A stretch of DNA of 64,000 bases from Pleodorina starrii. Its lineage: Eukaryota; Chlorophyta; Chlorophyceae; Chlamydomonadales; Volvocaceae. Location: assembly GCA_030267565.1 (NCBI GenBank), contig BRXU01000003.1:2526001-2590000 (forward strand), given 5' to 3'. The position numbers and the translations under genes are program-made. Shown here in pieces: positions 23,359-34,935 of this stretch (the first letter of the stretch is position 1; every line of letters begins with the position of its first letter). The notes under the pieces were generated by a model. The model had not been told where the DNA came from. It saw only the letters and a list, made by a program, of their open reading frames with translations, and searched no databases.

Positions 23359-25734
23359 CATAAGACCTCAGCTGGCGGCGGTCGTGCCGATGGACGCCGC
23401 CGTTGGCGCGGCTGGAGCAATACCTGTCGTACCGTGGAACGCGGCTGGACCATGGGGGAGCTGTCGGGGGCCGCTGACAAGCGCAGCAACGGCGGTGCCG
23501 TGACCTGTCCCCTTCTGGAGCACCTCCCATCTGCTCTCGACGTGAGCAAGATGCCTGCGAGCCTTATGGGTCTTCGGGGGCGCCTGGCGGCCGCGATGCC
23601 AAGACTGGCGGCGGCGTGGCGGCGGCGGCGGTTATCATTGAGCTGGTCGTGAGCTGCGACAGATTGCGACGCTGGAGGGCGATGCGGTGGAGCAGCGGTT
23701 CAGCTTGAGGCGCTGGCGTGGGTTGCTCGGCGGCGGCGGCGGGGGCGGGGGCGGGGGCGACGATGGGGGCGGCGGCGGAGGCGGAAGCGGCGGCGGCGGC
23801 ATCGGCGGCGGCGGCGGCGGAGGCAGCGGTGGCGGCGTCGGCGGAGGCAGCGGCGTCGGCGTCGGCAGCAGCGGCGGCGGAGGCGGCAGCGGAGGCGGCA
23901 GCGGAGGCGGCGGCAGCAGAGGCAGCGGCGGCGGCGGAGGCGGCAGCGGAGGCGGCGGCAGCGGCGGCAGCGGCGGCGGCGGCGGGTCTAAATTTGAATA
24001 TTTCGACGTCGTGGGGTGTTCGAACGCACAGCAGCGGGCGTTGGGACAGCCGCAGTCCCCGCCAACCATCAGCGGTCATCAGCGGCGGCTTGGGCGCTCT
24101 GATGCTGTTGCGTGCGGCTTGGCTGGCACTCCAGCCGCGCGCGTGCAGACGGCTGCTCGTGAGGAGCGAATGGACATGTGGCTCATTCGGCCGCAGCAGG
24201 GCGGTGCTGTCATCCGCTGTCATCCGCACAGCCTTTGCACGGGAGCCCGGCGCAGCGCCTCCCGTGGTGGCCGCCGTGCGTGGCTTTCGACGGGCCCGTC
24301 TCCCTGGAGCGTCGCGTCGCCTCGCGGACTCCGGCCGACGCAGTGCCGTGCTTCTTCGAGGGCCTCTGCGGAGGGTCTGTCGGCATCGGAGCCGTCAGGC
24401 GCCGCTGCCAGCCTCCTCGGAGGATCCCTCGGACTGCCACGGCGGCTGTGGCCACGCTTTCACGACCACCTCTCAGGCTGACGCCGTAGCGGCCAGTGTG
24501 GCTGGGGCCCAACCCCGCCACCCATCATGGTGGGCAGCGCCGCGTCACAGGCGAAGACTTCCTGACCGCCATGCACCGACCGCCATCGCGGTGCCCCTCC
24601 AGCGTTGGGCCCTGGGGGGTGCGGCGATGCCCATCCGCTTGGGAAGCTTGCTGCTGAGTTGGACAGCCCTCGGCATCAGTCCTACGTACGCGGCGCTTCA
24701 GCTTGCTAGACACGCGGGTGCATCCAGGTGCCAAGACATAAGAGGATATAGCCAAGACGGACGAAATCATACAACGCGGCTAGCGGTAGAGAGCATTGCG
24801 TGTGGAGAGCGGTGGTGAACGATGGCGAGTGGTGGCGAGTGGTGGCGGGTGGTGGCGAGTGGTGGTGAGCGGTGGCGAGTGGTGGCGAATGGTGGCAAGT
24901 GGCGGTGAGCTGTGGGGAGCGGTGGCGAGCGGTGGTGAGCGGTGGCGAGTGGTGGCGAGCGGTGGCGAGTGGTGGCGAGTGGTGGTGAGCGGTGGTGAGC
25001 GGTGGTGAGCGGTGGCGAGCGGTGGGGAGCGATGGCGAATGGTGGTGAGCGGTGGCGAGTGGTGGTGAGCGGTGGTGAGCGGTGTTGAGCGGTGGGGAGC
25101 GATGGCGAATGGTGGTGAGCGGTGGTGAGCGGTGGTGAGCGGTGGTGAGCGGTGGGGAGCGATGGCGAATGGTGGGAAGCGGTGGGGAGTGGTGGTGAGC
25201 GGTGGGGAGCGGTGGGGAGCGTGGTTGCGAGTGGTGGTGAGCGGTGGTGAGCGTTGGGGAGCGATGGCGAGTGGTGGCGAGTGGTGGAGAGCGATGGCGA
25301 GCGGTGGCGAGCGGTGGGGAGCGATGGCGAGTGGTGGCGAGCGGTGGGGAGCGGTGGTGAGCGTTGGGGAGCGATGGCGAGTGGTCGGGAGTGGTGGAGA
25401 GCGATGGCGAGCGGTGGCGAGCGGTGGTGAGCGGTGGCGAGCAGTGCAGAGCGATGGCGAGTGGTGGCGAGTGGTGGCGAGTGGTGGCGAGTGGTGGTGA
25501 GCGGTGGTGAGCGGTGGAGAGCGATGGCGAGTGGTGGTGAGCAGTGTTGAGCGGTGAGGATCGATGAAGAGCGATGAAGAGCGGTGGGGAGCGATGGCGA
25601 GCGGTGGAGAGCGGTGGGGAGCGGTGGAGAGCGGTGGCGAGTGGTGGTGGGTGGTGGCGAGTGGTGCTGAGCGGTGGAGAGCGATGGCGAGTGGTAGTGA
25701 GCGGTGGTGAGCGGTGGGGAGCGGTGGAGAGCGG
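23359..25734 (+). repeat. Satellite unit 11 (S type, long Q)
   Basis: P' 23359-23729; G 23730-23983; Q 23984-24800; S 24801-25734. Q carries about 85 extra bases, from the ACAGGCGAAGACTTCCTGACC stretch to GGGAAGCTTGCTGCTGAG, that other S-type Q blocks lack and T-type Q blocks have. It is thus a hybrid of T-type interior and S-type ending, shared with unit 13 and with the right-hand inverted copies. Confidence 0.85.
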
Positions 25735-26311
25735 GGAACGCCATTTCGGCGGCGGGGACGTCCTCCCTGGCGCAGACCTAGGTTTGTCGTTGCGGTCCGA
25801 CCGGGGATCTCGGCGGTCCCGTGCCGCCGACGGCAGTACCGCGCCCCAGATCGGAGCCGGCGGCGCAGCAGGTGCTGGCGTCATAAGACCTCAGCTGGCG
25901 GCGGTCGTGCCGATGGAAGCCGCCGTTGGCGCGGCTGGAGCAGTACCTGTCGTACCGTGGAACGCGGCGGGACCTCGGGGGAGCTGTCGGGGGCCGCTGA
26001 CAAGCGCAGCAACGGCGGTGCCGTGACCTGACCCCTTCTGGAGCACCTCCCATCTGCTCTCGACGTGAGCAAGATGCCTGCGAGCCTTATGGGTCTTCGG
26101 GGGCGCCTGGCGGCCGCGATGCCAAGACTGGCGGCGGCGTGGCGGCGGCGGCGGTTATCATTGAGCTGGTCGTGAGCTGCGACAGATTGCGACGCTGGAG
26201 GGCGATGCGGTGGAGCAGCGGTTCAGCTTGAGGCGCTGGCGTGGGTTGCTCGGCGGCGGCGGCGGGGGCGGGGGCGGCGGCGACGATGGGGGCGGCGGCG
26301 GAGGCGGAAGC

Positions 26312-26342
<31 letters not shown>

Positions 26343-29300
26343 GCGTCGGCGGAGGCAGCGGCGTCGGCGTCGGCAGCAGCGGCGGCGGAGGCGGCAGCGG
26401 AGGCGGCAGCGGAGGCGGCGGCAGCGGAGGCAGCGGCGGCGGCGGAGGCGGCAGCGGAGGCGGCGGCGGCGGAGGCAGCGGCGGCGGAGGCGGGTCTAAA
26501 TTTGAATATTTCGACGTCGTGGGGTGTTCGAACGCACAGCAGCGGGCGTTGGGACAGCCGCAGTCCCCGCCAACCATCAGCGGTCATCAGCGGCGGCTTG
26601 GGCGCTTTGGTGCTATTGCGGGCGGCTTGGCTGGCACTCCAGCCGCGCGCGTGCAGACGGCTGCTCGTGAGGAGCGAATGGACATGTGGCTCATTTGGCC
26701 GCAGCAGGGCGGTGCTGTCATCCGCTGTCATCCGCACAGCCTTTGCACGGGAGCCCGGCGCAGCGCCTCCCGTGGTGGCCGCCGTGCGTGGCTTTCGACG
26801 GGCCCGTCTCCCTGGAGCGTCGCGTCGCCTCGCGGACTCCGGCCGACGCAGTGCCGTGCTTCTTCGAGGGCCTCTGCGGAGGGTCTGTCGGCATCGGAGC
26901 CGTCAGGCGCCGCTGCCAGCCTCCTCGGAGGATCCCTCGGACTGCCACGGCGGCTGTGGCCGCGCTTTCACGACCACCTCTCAGGCTGACGCCGTAGCGG
27001 CCAGTGTGGGTGGGGCCCAACCTCGCCACCCATCATGGTGGGCAGCGCCGCGTCACAGGCGAAGACTTCCTGACCGCCACGCACCGACCGCCATCGCGGT
27101 GCCCCTGAGCGGTGGGCCCTGGGGGGTGCGGCGATGCCCATCCGCTTGCTGCTGAGTTTGACAGCCCTCGGCATCAGTCCTACGTCCGCGGCGCTTCAGC
27201 TAGCTAGACACGCGGGTGGCAGCGATGGCAGAGGCGTCTGCAGCGGCGTCGGCAGCGACAGCGGCAGCGGAGGCGACAGTGGAGGCGGCAGCAGCGGCGG
27301 CAGCGGCGGCGGCAGCAGCGGCGGCGGCAGCGGAGGCGGCAGGGCGGCGGCAGCGGCGGCGGCAGCGGCGGCAGCGGAAGCGGAGGCGGCAGCGGCGTGG
27401 GCGGCGGCGACGGCAACGGCGGCGGCAGCGGCGGCAGCGGAAGCAGAGGCGGCAGCGGCGTGGGCGGCGGAGGGGGCGGCGGGGGCAGCGGCAATGGAGG
27501 CGGCAGCGGCAACGGCGGCGGCAGCGGCGGCAACGGCAGCGGAGGCGGCAGCGGCGCGGGCGGCGGAGGGGGCGGCGGGGACAGCAGCAGCGGAGGCGGC
27601 AGCGACAACGGCGGCGGCAGCGGCGGCGGCAGCAGCGGCGGCGGCAGCGGAGGCGGCAGGGCGGCGGCAGCGGCGGCGGCAGCGGCGGCAGCGGAAGCGG
27701 AGGCGGCAGCGGCGTGGGCGGCGGCGACGGCAACGGCGGCGGCAGCGGCGGCAGCGGAAGCGGAGGCGGCAGCGGCGTGGGCGGCGGAGGGGGCGGCGGG
27801 GGCAGCGGCAATGGAGGCGGCAGCGGCAACGGCGGCGGCAGCGGCGGCAACGGCAGCGGAGGCGGCAGCGGCGCGGGCGGCGGAGGGGGCGGCGGGGACA
27901 GCAGCAGCGGAGGCGGCAGCGACAACGGCGGCGGCAGCGGCAGCGGCAGCGGCGGCGGCAGCGGCAGCGGCAGCGGCAGCGGCAGCGGCAGCGGCAGCGG
28001 CAGCGGCAGCGGCAGCGGCAGCGGCAGCGGCAGCGGCAGCGGCAGCGGCAGCGGCAGCGGCAGCGGCAGCGGCAGCGGCAGCGGCAGCGGCAGCGGCAGC
28101 GGCAGCGGCAGCGGCAGCGGCAGCGGCAGCGGCAGCGGCAGCGGCAGCGGCAGCGGCAGCGGCAGCGGCAGCGGCAGCGGCAGCGGCAGCGGCAGCGGCA
28201 GCGGCAGCGGCAGCGGCAGCGGCAGCGGCAGCGGCAGCGGCAGCGGCAGCGGCAGCGGCAGCGGCAGCGGCAGCGGCAGCGGCAGCGGCAGCGGCAGCGG
28301 CAGCGGCAGCGGCAGCGGCAGCGGCAGCGGCAGCGGCAGCGGCAGCGGCAGCGGCAGCGGCAGCGGCAGCGGCAGCGGCAGCGGCAGCGGCAGCGGCAGC
28401 GGCAGCGGCAGCGGCAGCGGCAGCGGCAGCGGCAGCGGCAGCGGCAGCGGCAGCGGCAGCGGCAGCGGCAGCGGCAGCGGCAGCGGCAGCGGCAGCGGCA
28501 GCGGCAGCGGCAGCGGCAGCGGCAGCGGCAGCGGCAGCGGCAGCGGCAGCGGCAGCGGCAGCGGCAGCGGCAGCGGCAGCGGCAGCGGCAGCGGCAGCGG
28601 CAGCGGCAGCGGCAGCGGCAGCGGCAGCGGCAGCGGCAGCGGCAGCGGCAGCGGCAGCGGCAGCGGCAGCGGCAGCGGCAGCGGCAGCGGCAGCGGCAGC
28701 GGCAGCGGCAGCGGCAGCGGCAGCGGCAGCGGCAGCGGCAGCGGCAGCGGCAGCGGCAGCGGCAGCGGCAGCGGCAGCGGCAGCGGCAGCGGCAGCGGCA
28801 GCGGCAGCGGCAGCGGCAGCGGCAGCGGCAGCGGCAGCGGCAGCGGCAGCGGCAGCGGCAGCGGCAGCGGCAGCGGCAGCGGCAGCGGCAGCGGCAGCGG
28901 CAGCGGCAGCGGCAGCGGCAGCGGCAGCGGCAGCGGCAGCGGCAGCGGCAGCGGCAGCGGCAGCGGCAGCGGCAGCGGCAGCGGCAGCGGCAGCGGCAGC
29001 GGCAGCGGCAGCGGCAGCGGCAGCGGCAGCGGCAGCGGCAGCGGCAGCGGCAGCGGCAGCGGCAGCGGCAGCGGCAGCGGCAGCGGCAGCGGCAGCGGCA
29101 GCGGCAGCGGCAGCGGCAGCGGCAGCGGCAGCGGCAGCGGCAGCGGCAGCGGCAGCGGCAGCGGCAGCGGCAGCGGCAGCGGCAGCGGCAGCGGCAGCGG
29201 CAGCGGCAGCGGCAGCGGCAGCGGCAGCGGCAGCGGCAGCGGCAGCGGCAGCGGCAGCGGCAGCGGCAGCGGCAGCGGCAGCGGCAGCGGCAGCGGCAGC

Positions 29301-29631
29301 GGCAGCGGCAGCGGCAGCGGCAGCGGCAGCGGCAGCGGCAGCGGCAGCGGCAGCGGCAGCGGCAGCGGCAGGGGCAGCGGAGGCGGCAGCGGCGGCGGCA
29401 GCGTTGGCGGTAGCGGCGGCGGCAGCGGCGGCGGCAGCGCCGACGGCAACGGCAGCGGTAGCGGCGGTTGCGATGGCGGAGATGGCAAGGGTAGAGCCAA
29501 GTGGTGGCGGGAGGCTCAGCAGGTGCTTGCGGCGAAGCTTGGCGACTCCAGCCGCTGCAGCGGCGAGGTGCATACCGGCGACCTGTGCCCGACGATGGTT
29601 GCTGTCCATGCTGCGTTTCACTCCAAACCGT
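25735..29631 (+). repeat. Satellite unit 12 (T type, most expanded T)
   Basis: P 25735-26252; G 26253-26489; Q 26490-27225; T 27226-29480; T tail 29481-29631. T begins with an approximately 317-bp tandem duplication (the AGGGCGGCGGCAG landmark is at 27,341 and 27,658), followed by a very long pure hexamer tract. 317 is not a multiple of three, so the duplication changes the reading frame, which argues against coding. Confidence 0.85.
27957..29370 (+). repeat. Pure (GGCAGC)n hexanucleotide tract, about 236 copies
   Basis: 1,414 bp of uninterrupted GGCAGC by eye, the longest simple repeat in the window. It ends at an AGGGGC variant at 29,370. It lies at the same position within the T block as the 126-copy tract of unit 3 and the 93-copy tract at 50.3 kb, so it is an independent expansion of the same site. 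The true length may be mis-stated by the assembly. Confidence 0.95.
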
Positions 29632-31085
29632 CATAAGACCTCAGCTGGCGGCGGTCGTGCCGATGGACACCGCCGTTGGCGCGGCTGGAGCAGTACCTGT
29701 CGTACCGTGGAACGCGGCTGGACCATGGGGGAGCCGTCGGGGGCCGCTGACAAGCGCAGCTACGGCGGTGCCGTGACCTGTCCCCTTCTGGAGCACCTCC
29801 CATCTGCTCTCGACGTGAGCAAGATGCCTGCGAGCCTTATGGGTCTTCGGGGGCGCCTGGCGGCCGCGATGCCAAGACTGGCGGCGGCGTGGCGGCGGCG
29901 GCGGTTATCATTGAGCTGGTCGTGAGCTGCGACAGATTGCGACGCTGGAGGGCGATGCGGTGGAGCAGCGATTCAGCTTGAGGCGCTGGCGTGGGTTGCT
30001 CGGCGGCGGGGGCGGGGGCGGGGGCGACGATGGGGGTGGCGACGGAGGCGGAAGCGGCGGCGGCGGCGGCGGCAGCGGCGGCGGCGGCGGCGGAGGCAGC
30101 GACGGCGGCGTCGGCGGAGGCAGCGGCGGCGGCGTCGGCAGCAGCGTCGGCAGCAGCGGCAGCGGAGGCGGCAGCGGAGGCGGCAGCGGAGGCGGCGGCA
30201 GCGGAGGCAGCGGCGGCGGCGGGCGCGGCAGCGGAGGCGGCGGCAGCGGCGGCAGCGGCGGCGGCGGCGGGTCTAAATTTGAATATTTCGACGTCGTGGG
30301 GTGTTCGAACGCACAGCAGCGGGCGTTGGGACAGCCGCAGTCCCCGCCAACCATCAGCGGTCATCAGCGGCGGCTTGGGCGCTCTGGTGCTGTTACGGGC
30401 GGCTTGGCTGGCACGCCAGCCGCGCGCGTGCAGACGGCTGCTCGTGAGGAGCGAATGGACATGTGGCTCATTCGGCCGCAGCAGGGCGGTGCTGTCATCC
30501 GCTGTCATCCGCACAGCCTTTGCACGGGAGCCCGGCGCAGCGCCTCCCGTGGTGGCCGCCGTGCGTGGCTTTCGACGGGCCCGTCTCCCTGGAGCGTCGT
30601 ATCGCCTCGCGGACTCCGGCCGACGCAGTGCCGTGCTTCTTCGAGGGCCTCTGCGGAGGGTCTGTCGGCATCGGAGCCGTCAGGCGCCGCTGCCAGCCTC
30701 CTCGGAGGATCCCTCGGACTGCCACGGCGGCTGTGGCCACGCTTTCACGACCACCTCTCAGGCTGACGCCGTAGCGGCCAGTGTGGGTGGGGCCCAACCT
30801 CGCCACCCATCATGGTGGGCAGCGCCGCGTCACAGGCGAAGACTTCCTGACCGCCATGCACCGACCGCCATCGCGGTGCCCCTCCAGCGTTGGGCCCTGG
30901 GGGGTGCGGCGATGCCCATCCGCTTGGGAAGCTTGCTGCTGAGTTGGACAGCCCTCGGCATCAGTCCTACGTACGCGGCGCTTCAGCTTGCTAGACACGC
31001 GGGTGCATCCAGGTGCCAAGACATAAGAGGATATAGCCAAGACGGACGAAATCATACAACGCGGCTAGCGGTAGAGAGCATTGCG
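29632..31085 (+). repeat. Satellite unit 13, P'-G-Q part
   Basis: P' 29632-30002; G 30003-30269; Q 30270-31085 in the long form (with CCCCTCCAGCGTTGGGCCC and GGGAAGCTTGCTG). It closely resembles unit 11. It is followed by the longest S array of the window, which belongs to the same unit. Confidence 0.85.
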
Positions 31086-32305
31086 TGTGGAGAGCGGTGG
31101 TGAACGATGGCGAGTGGTGGCGAGTGGTGGCGGGTGGTGGCGAGTGGTGGTGAGCGGTGGTGAGCGGTGGCGAGTGGTGGCGAATGGTGGCAAGTGGCGG
31201 TGAGCTGTGGGGAGCGGTGGCGAGCGGTGGCGAGTGGTGGTGAGCGGTGGTGAGCGGTGGTGAGCGGTGGTGAGCGGTGGCGAGTGGTGGTGAGCGGTGG
31301 CGAGCGGTGGTGAGCGGTGGCGAGTGGTGGCGAATGGTGGTGAGCGGTGGTGAGCGGTGGTGAGCGGTGGGGAGCGGTGGGGAGCGATGGCGAATGGTGG
31401 GAAGCGGTGGGGAGTGGTGGTGAGCGGTGGGGAGCGGTGGGGAGCGATGGCGAGTGGTTGCGAGTGGTGGTGAGCGGTGGTGAGCGGTGGGGAGCGGTGG
31501 GGAGTGGTGGTGAGCGGTGGCGAGCGGTGGGGAGCGATGGCGCGTGGTGGCGAGCGGTGGGGAGTGGTGGTGAGCGTTGGGGAGCGATGGCGAGTGGTGG
31601 GGAGTGGTGGAGAGCGATGGCGAGCGGTGGCGAGCGGTGGTGAGCGGTGGCGAGCGGTGGAGAGCGATGGCGAGTGGTGGCGAGTGGTGGCGAGTGGTGG
31701 TGAGCGGTGGGGAGCGGTGCTGAGCGGTGGGGAGCGATGAAGAGCGATGAAGAGCGGTGGGGAGCGATGGCGAGCGGTGGAGAGCGATGGCGAGTGGTGG
31801 CGAGTGGTGGTGAGCGGTGGGGAGCGATGGCGAATGGTGGTGAGCGGTGGTGAGCGGTGGTGAGCGGTGGGGAGCGATGGCGAATGGTGGGAAGCGGTGG
31901 GGAGTGGTGGTGAGCGGTGGTGAGCGGTGGGGAGCGATGGTGAGTGGTTGCGAGTGGTGGAGAGCGATGGCGAGCGGTGGCGAGCGGTGGGGAGCGATGG
32001 CGAGTGGTGGCGAGCGGTGGTGAGCGGTGGTGAGCGATGGGGAGTGGTGGTGAGCGGTGGTGAGCGGTGGCGAGTGGTGGCGAGTGGTGGTGAGCGGTGG
32101 AGAGCGATGGCGAGCGGTAGCGAGCGGTGGGGAGCGATGGCGAGTGGTGGCGAGTGGTGGTGAGCGGTGGTGAGCGGTGGTGAGTGGTGGTGAGCGGTGG
32201 TGAGCGGTGGTGAGCGATGGCGAGTGGTGGCGAGTGGTGGTGAGCGGTGGTGAGCGGTGGTGAGAGGTGGTGAGTGTTGGCGAGTGGTGGTGAGCGGTGG
32301 TGAGC

Positions 32306-34935
32306 TGTGGGGAGCGATGGCGAATGGTGGTGAGCGGTGGCGAGTGGTGGTGAGCGGTGGTGAGTGGTGGCGAGTGGTGGCGAGTGGTGGTGAGCGGTGG
32401 TGAGCGGTGGTGAGAGGTGGCGAGCGGTGGTGAGCGGTGGTGAGCGGTGGGGAGTGGTGGTGAGCGGTGGTGAGCGGTGATGAGCGGTGGTGAGCGGTGG
32501 CGAGTGGTGGCGAGTGGTGGTGAGCGGTGGAGAGCGGTGGTGAGCGGTGGGGAGCGGTGGGGAGCGATGGCGAATGGTGGGAAGCGGTGGGGAGTGGTGG
32601 TGAGCGGTGGTGAGCGGTGGGGAGCGATGGCGAGTGGTTGCGAGTGGTGGTGAGCGGTGGGGAGCGGTGGGGAGCGGTGGGGAGCGGTGCTGAGCGGTGG
32701 GGAGCGATGGCGAGTGGTGGCGAGCGGTGGTGAGCGGTGGCGAGCGGTGGGGAGCGGTGGGGAGTGGTGGTGAGCGGTGGTGAGCGGTGGTGAGTGGTGG
32801 CGAGTGGAGGAGAGCGATGGCGAGCGGTGGCGAGTGGTGGAGAGCGATGGCGAGCGGTGGCGAGCGGTGGGGAGCGATGGCGCGTGGTGGCGAGCGGTGG
32901 GGAGTGGTGGTGAGCGTTGGGGCGAGTGGTGGGGAGTGGTGGAGAGCGATGGCGAGCGGTGGCGAGCGGTGGTGAGCGGTGGCGAGCGGTGGAGAGCGAT
33001 GGCGAGTGGTGGCGAGTGGTGGCGAGTGGTGGTGAGCGGTGGGGAGCGGTGCTGAGCGGTGGGGAGCGATGAAGAGCGATGAAGAGCGGTGGGGAGCGAT
33101 GGCGAGCGGTGGAGAGCGATGGCGAGTGGTGGCGAGTGGTGGTGAGCGGTGGGGAGCGATGGCGAATGGTGGTGAGCGGTGGTGAGCGGTGGTGAGCGGT
33201 GGGGAGCGATGGCGAATGGTGGGAAGCGGTGGGGAGTGGTGGTGAGCGGTGGTGAGCGGTGGGGAGCGATGGCGAGTGGTTGCGAGTGGTGGAGAGCGAT
33301 GGCGAGCGGTGGCGAGCGGTGGGGAGCGATGGCGAGTGGTGGCGAGCGGTGGTGAGCGGTGGTGAGCGGTGGGGAGTGGTGGTGAGCGGTGGTGAGCGGT
33401 GGTGAGCGGTGGCGAGTGGTGGCGAGTGGTGGTGAGCGGTGGAGAGCGATGGCGAGCGGTAGCGAGCGGTGGAGAGCGATGGCGAGTGGTGGCGAGTGGT
33501 GGTGAGCGGTGGTGAGCGGTGGTGAGTGGTGGTGAGCGGTGGTGAGCGGTGGTGAGCGATGGCGAGTGGTGGCGAGTGGTGGTGAGCGGTGGTGAGCGGT
33601 GGTGAGAGGTGGTGAGTGTTGGCGAGTGGTGGTGAGCGGTGGTGAGCTGTGGGGAGCGATGGCGAATGGTGGTGAGCGGTGGCGAGTGGTGGTGAGCGGT
33701 GGTGAGCGGTGGCGAGTGGTGGCGAGTGGTGGTGAGCGGTGGTGAGCGGTGGTGAGAGGTGGCGAGCGGTGGTGAGCGGTGGTGAGCGGTGGGGAGTGGT
33801 GGTGAGCGGTGGTGAGTGGTGGTGAGCGGTGGTGAGCGGTGGCGAGTGGTGGCGAGTGGTGGTGAGCGGTGGAGAGCGATGGCGAGCGGTGGCGAGCGGT
33901 GGAGAGCGATGGCGAGTGGTGGCGAGTGGTGGTGAGCGGTGGTGAGCGGTGGTGAGTGGTGGTGAGCGGTGGTGAGCGGTGGTGAGCGATGGCGAGTGGT
34001 GGCGAGTGGTGGTGAGCGGTGGTGAGCGGTGGTGCGAGGTGGCGAGTGTTGGCGAGTGGTGGTGAGCGGTGGTGTGCTGTGGGGAGCGATGGCGAATGGT
34101 GGTGAGCGGTGGCGAGTGGTGGTGAGCGGTGGTGAGCGGTGGCTAGTGGTGGCGAGTGGTGGTGAGCGGTGGTGAGCGGTGGTGAGAGGTGGCGAGTGGT
34201 GGCGAGTGGTGGTGAGCGGTGGTGAGCTGTGGGGAGCGATGGCGAATGGTGGTGAGCGGTGGCGAGTGGTGGTGAGCGGTGGTGAGCGGTGGCGAGCGTT
34301 GGGGAGCGATGGCGAGTGGTGGCGAGCGGTGGTGAGCGGTGGTGAGCGGTGGGGAGTGGTGGTGAGCGGTGGTGAGCGGTGGTGAGCGGTGGCGAGTGGT
34401 GGCGAGTGGTGGTGAGCGGTGGAGAGCGATGGCGAGCGGTGGCGAGCGATGGCGAATGGTGGTGAGCGGTGGCGAGTGGTGGTGAGCGGTGGTGAGCGGT
34501 GGCGAGTGGTGGCGAGTGGTGGTGAGCGGTGGTGAGCGGTGGTGAGAGGTGGCGAGTGGTGGCGAGTGGTGGTGAGCGGTGGTGAGCTGTGGGGAGCGAT
34601 GGCGAATGGTGGTGAGCGGTGGCGAGTGGTGGTGAGCGGTGGTGAGCGGTGTTGAGCGGTGGGGAGCGATGGCGAATGGTGGTGAGCGGTTGTGAGCGGT
34701 GGTGAGCGGTGGGGAGCGATGGCGAATGGTGGCGAGCGGTGGTGAGCGGTGGTGAGCGGTGGGGAGTGGTGGTGAGCGGTGGTGAGCGGTGGTGAGCGGT
34801 GGCGAGTGGTGGCGAGTGGTGGTGAGCGGTGGAGAGCGATGGCGAGCGGTGGCGAGCGGTGGGGAGCGATGAAGAGCGATGAAGAGCGGTGGCGAGTGGT
34901 GGTGGGTGGTGGCGAGTGGTGCTGAGCGGTGGAGA
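32306..34935 (+). repeat. 2.63-kb duplication inside the S array, copy A
   Basis: The monomer order matches 34,936-37,565. The offset is 2,622 bp before and 2,630 bp after position about 32,925, where copy A lacks 8 bp (GAGCGTTGGGGCGAGTGG versus the longer form at about 35,540). The deletion shifts the 10-bp phase and breaks the reading frame in one copy only. Ends are approximate. Confidence 0.8.

Larger units (their letters stand above)
15861..24140 (+). repeat. 8-kb tandem segmental duplication, copy 2
   Basis: Near-identical second copy of 7,880-15,860, about 8,280 bp long. Differences I could see are scattered single substitutions (for example GCCGCGTCACAGG versus GCCGTGTCACAGG near 19,017), one extra 310-bp block and a 10-bp loss in S arrays. 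Around 24,120-24,200 the sequence switches from unit-8-like to unit-12/13-like private substitutions, marking the downstream breakpoint. Confidence 0.85.
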
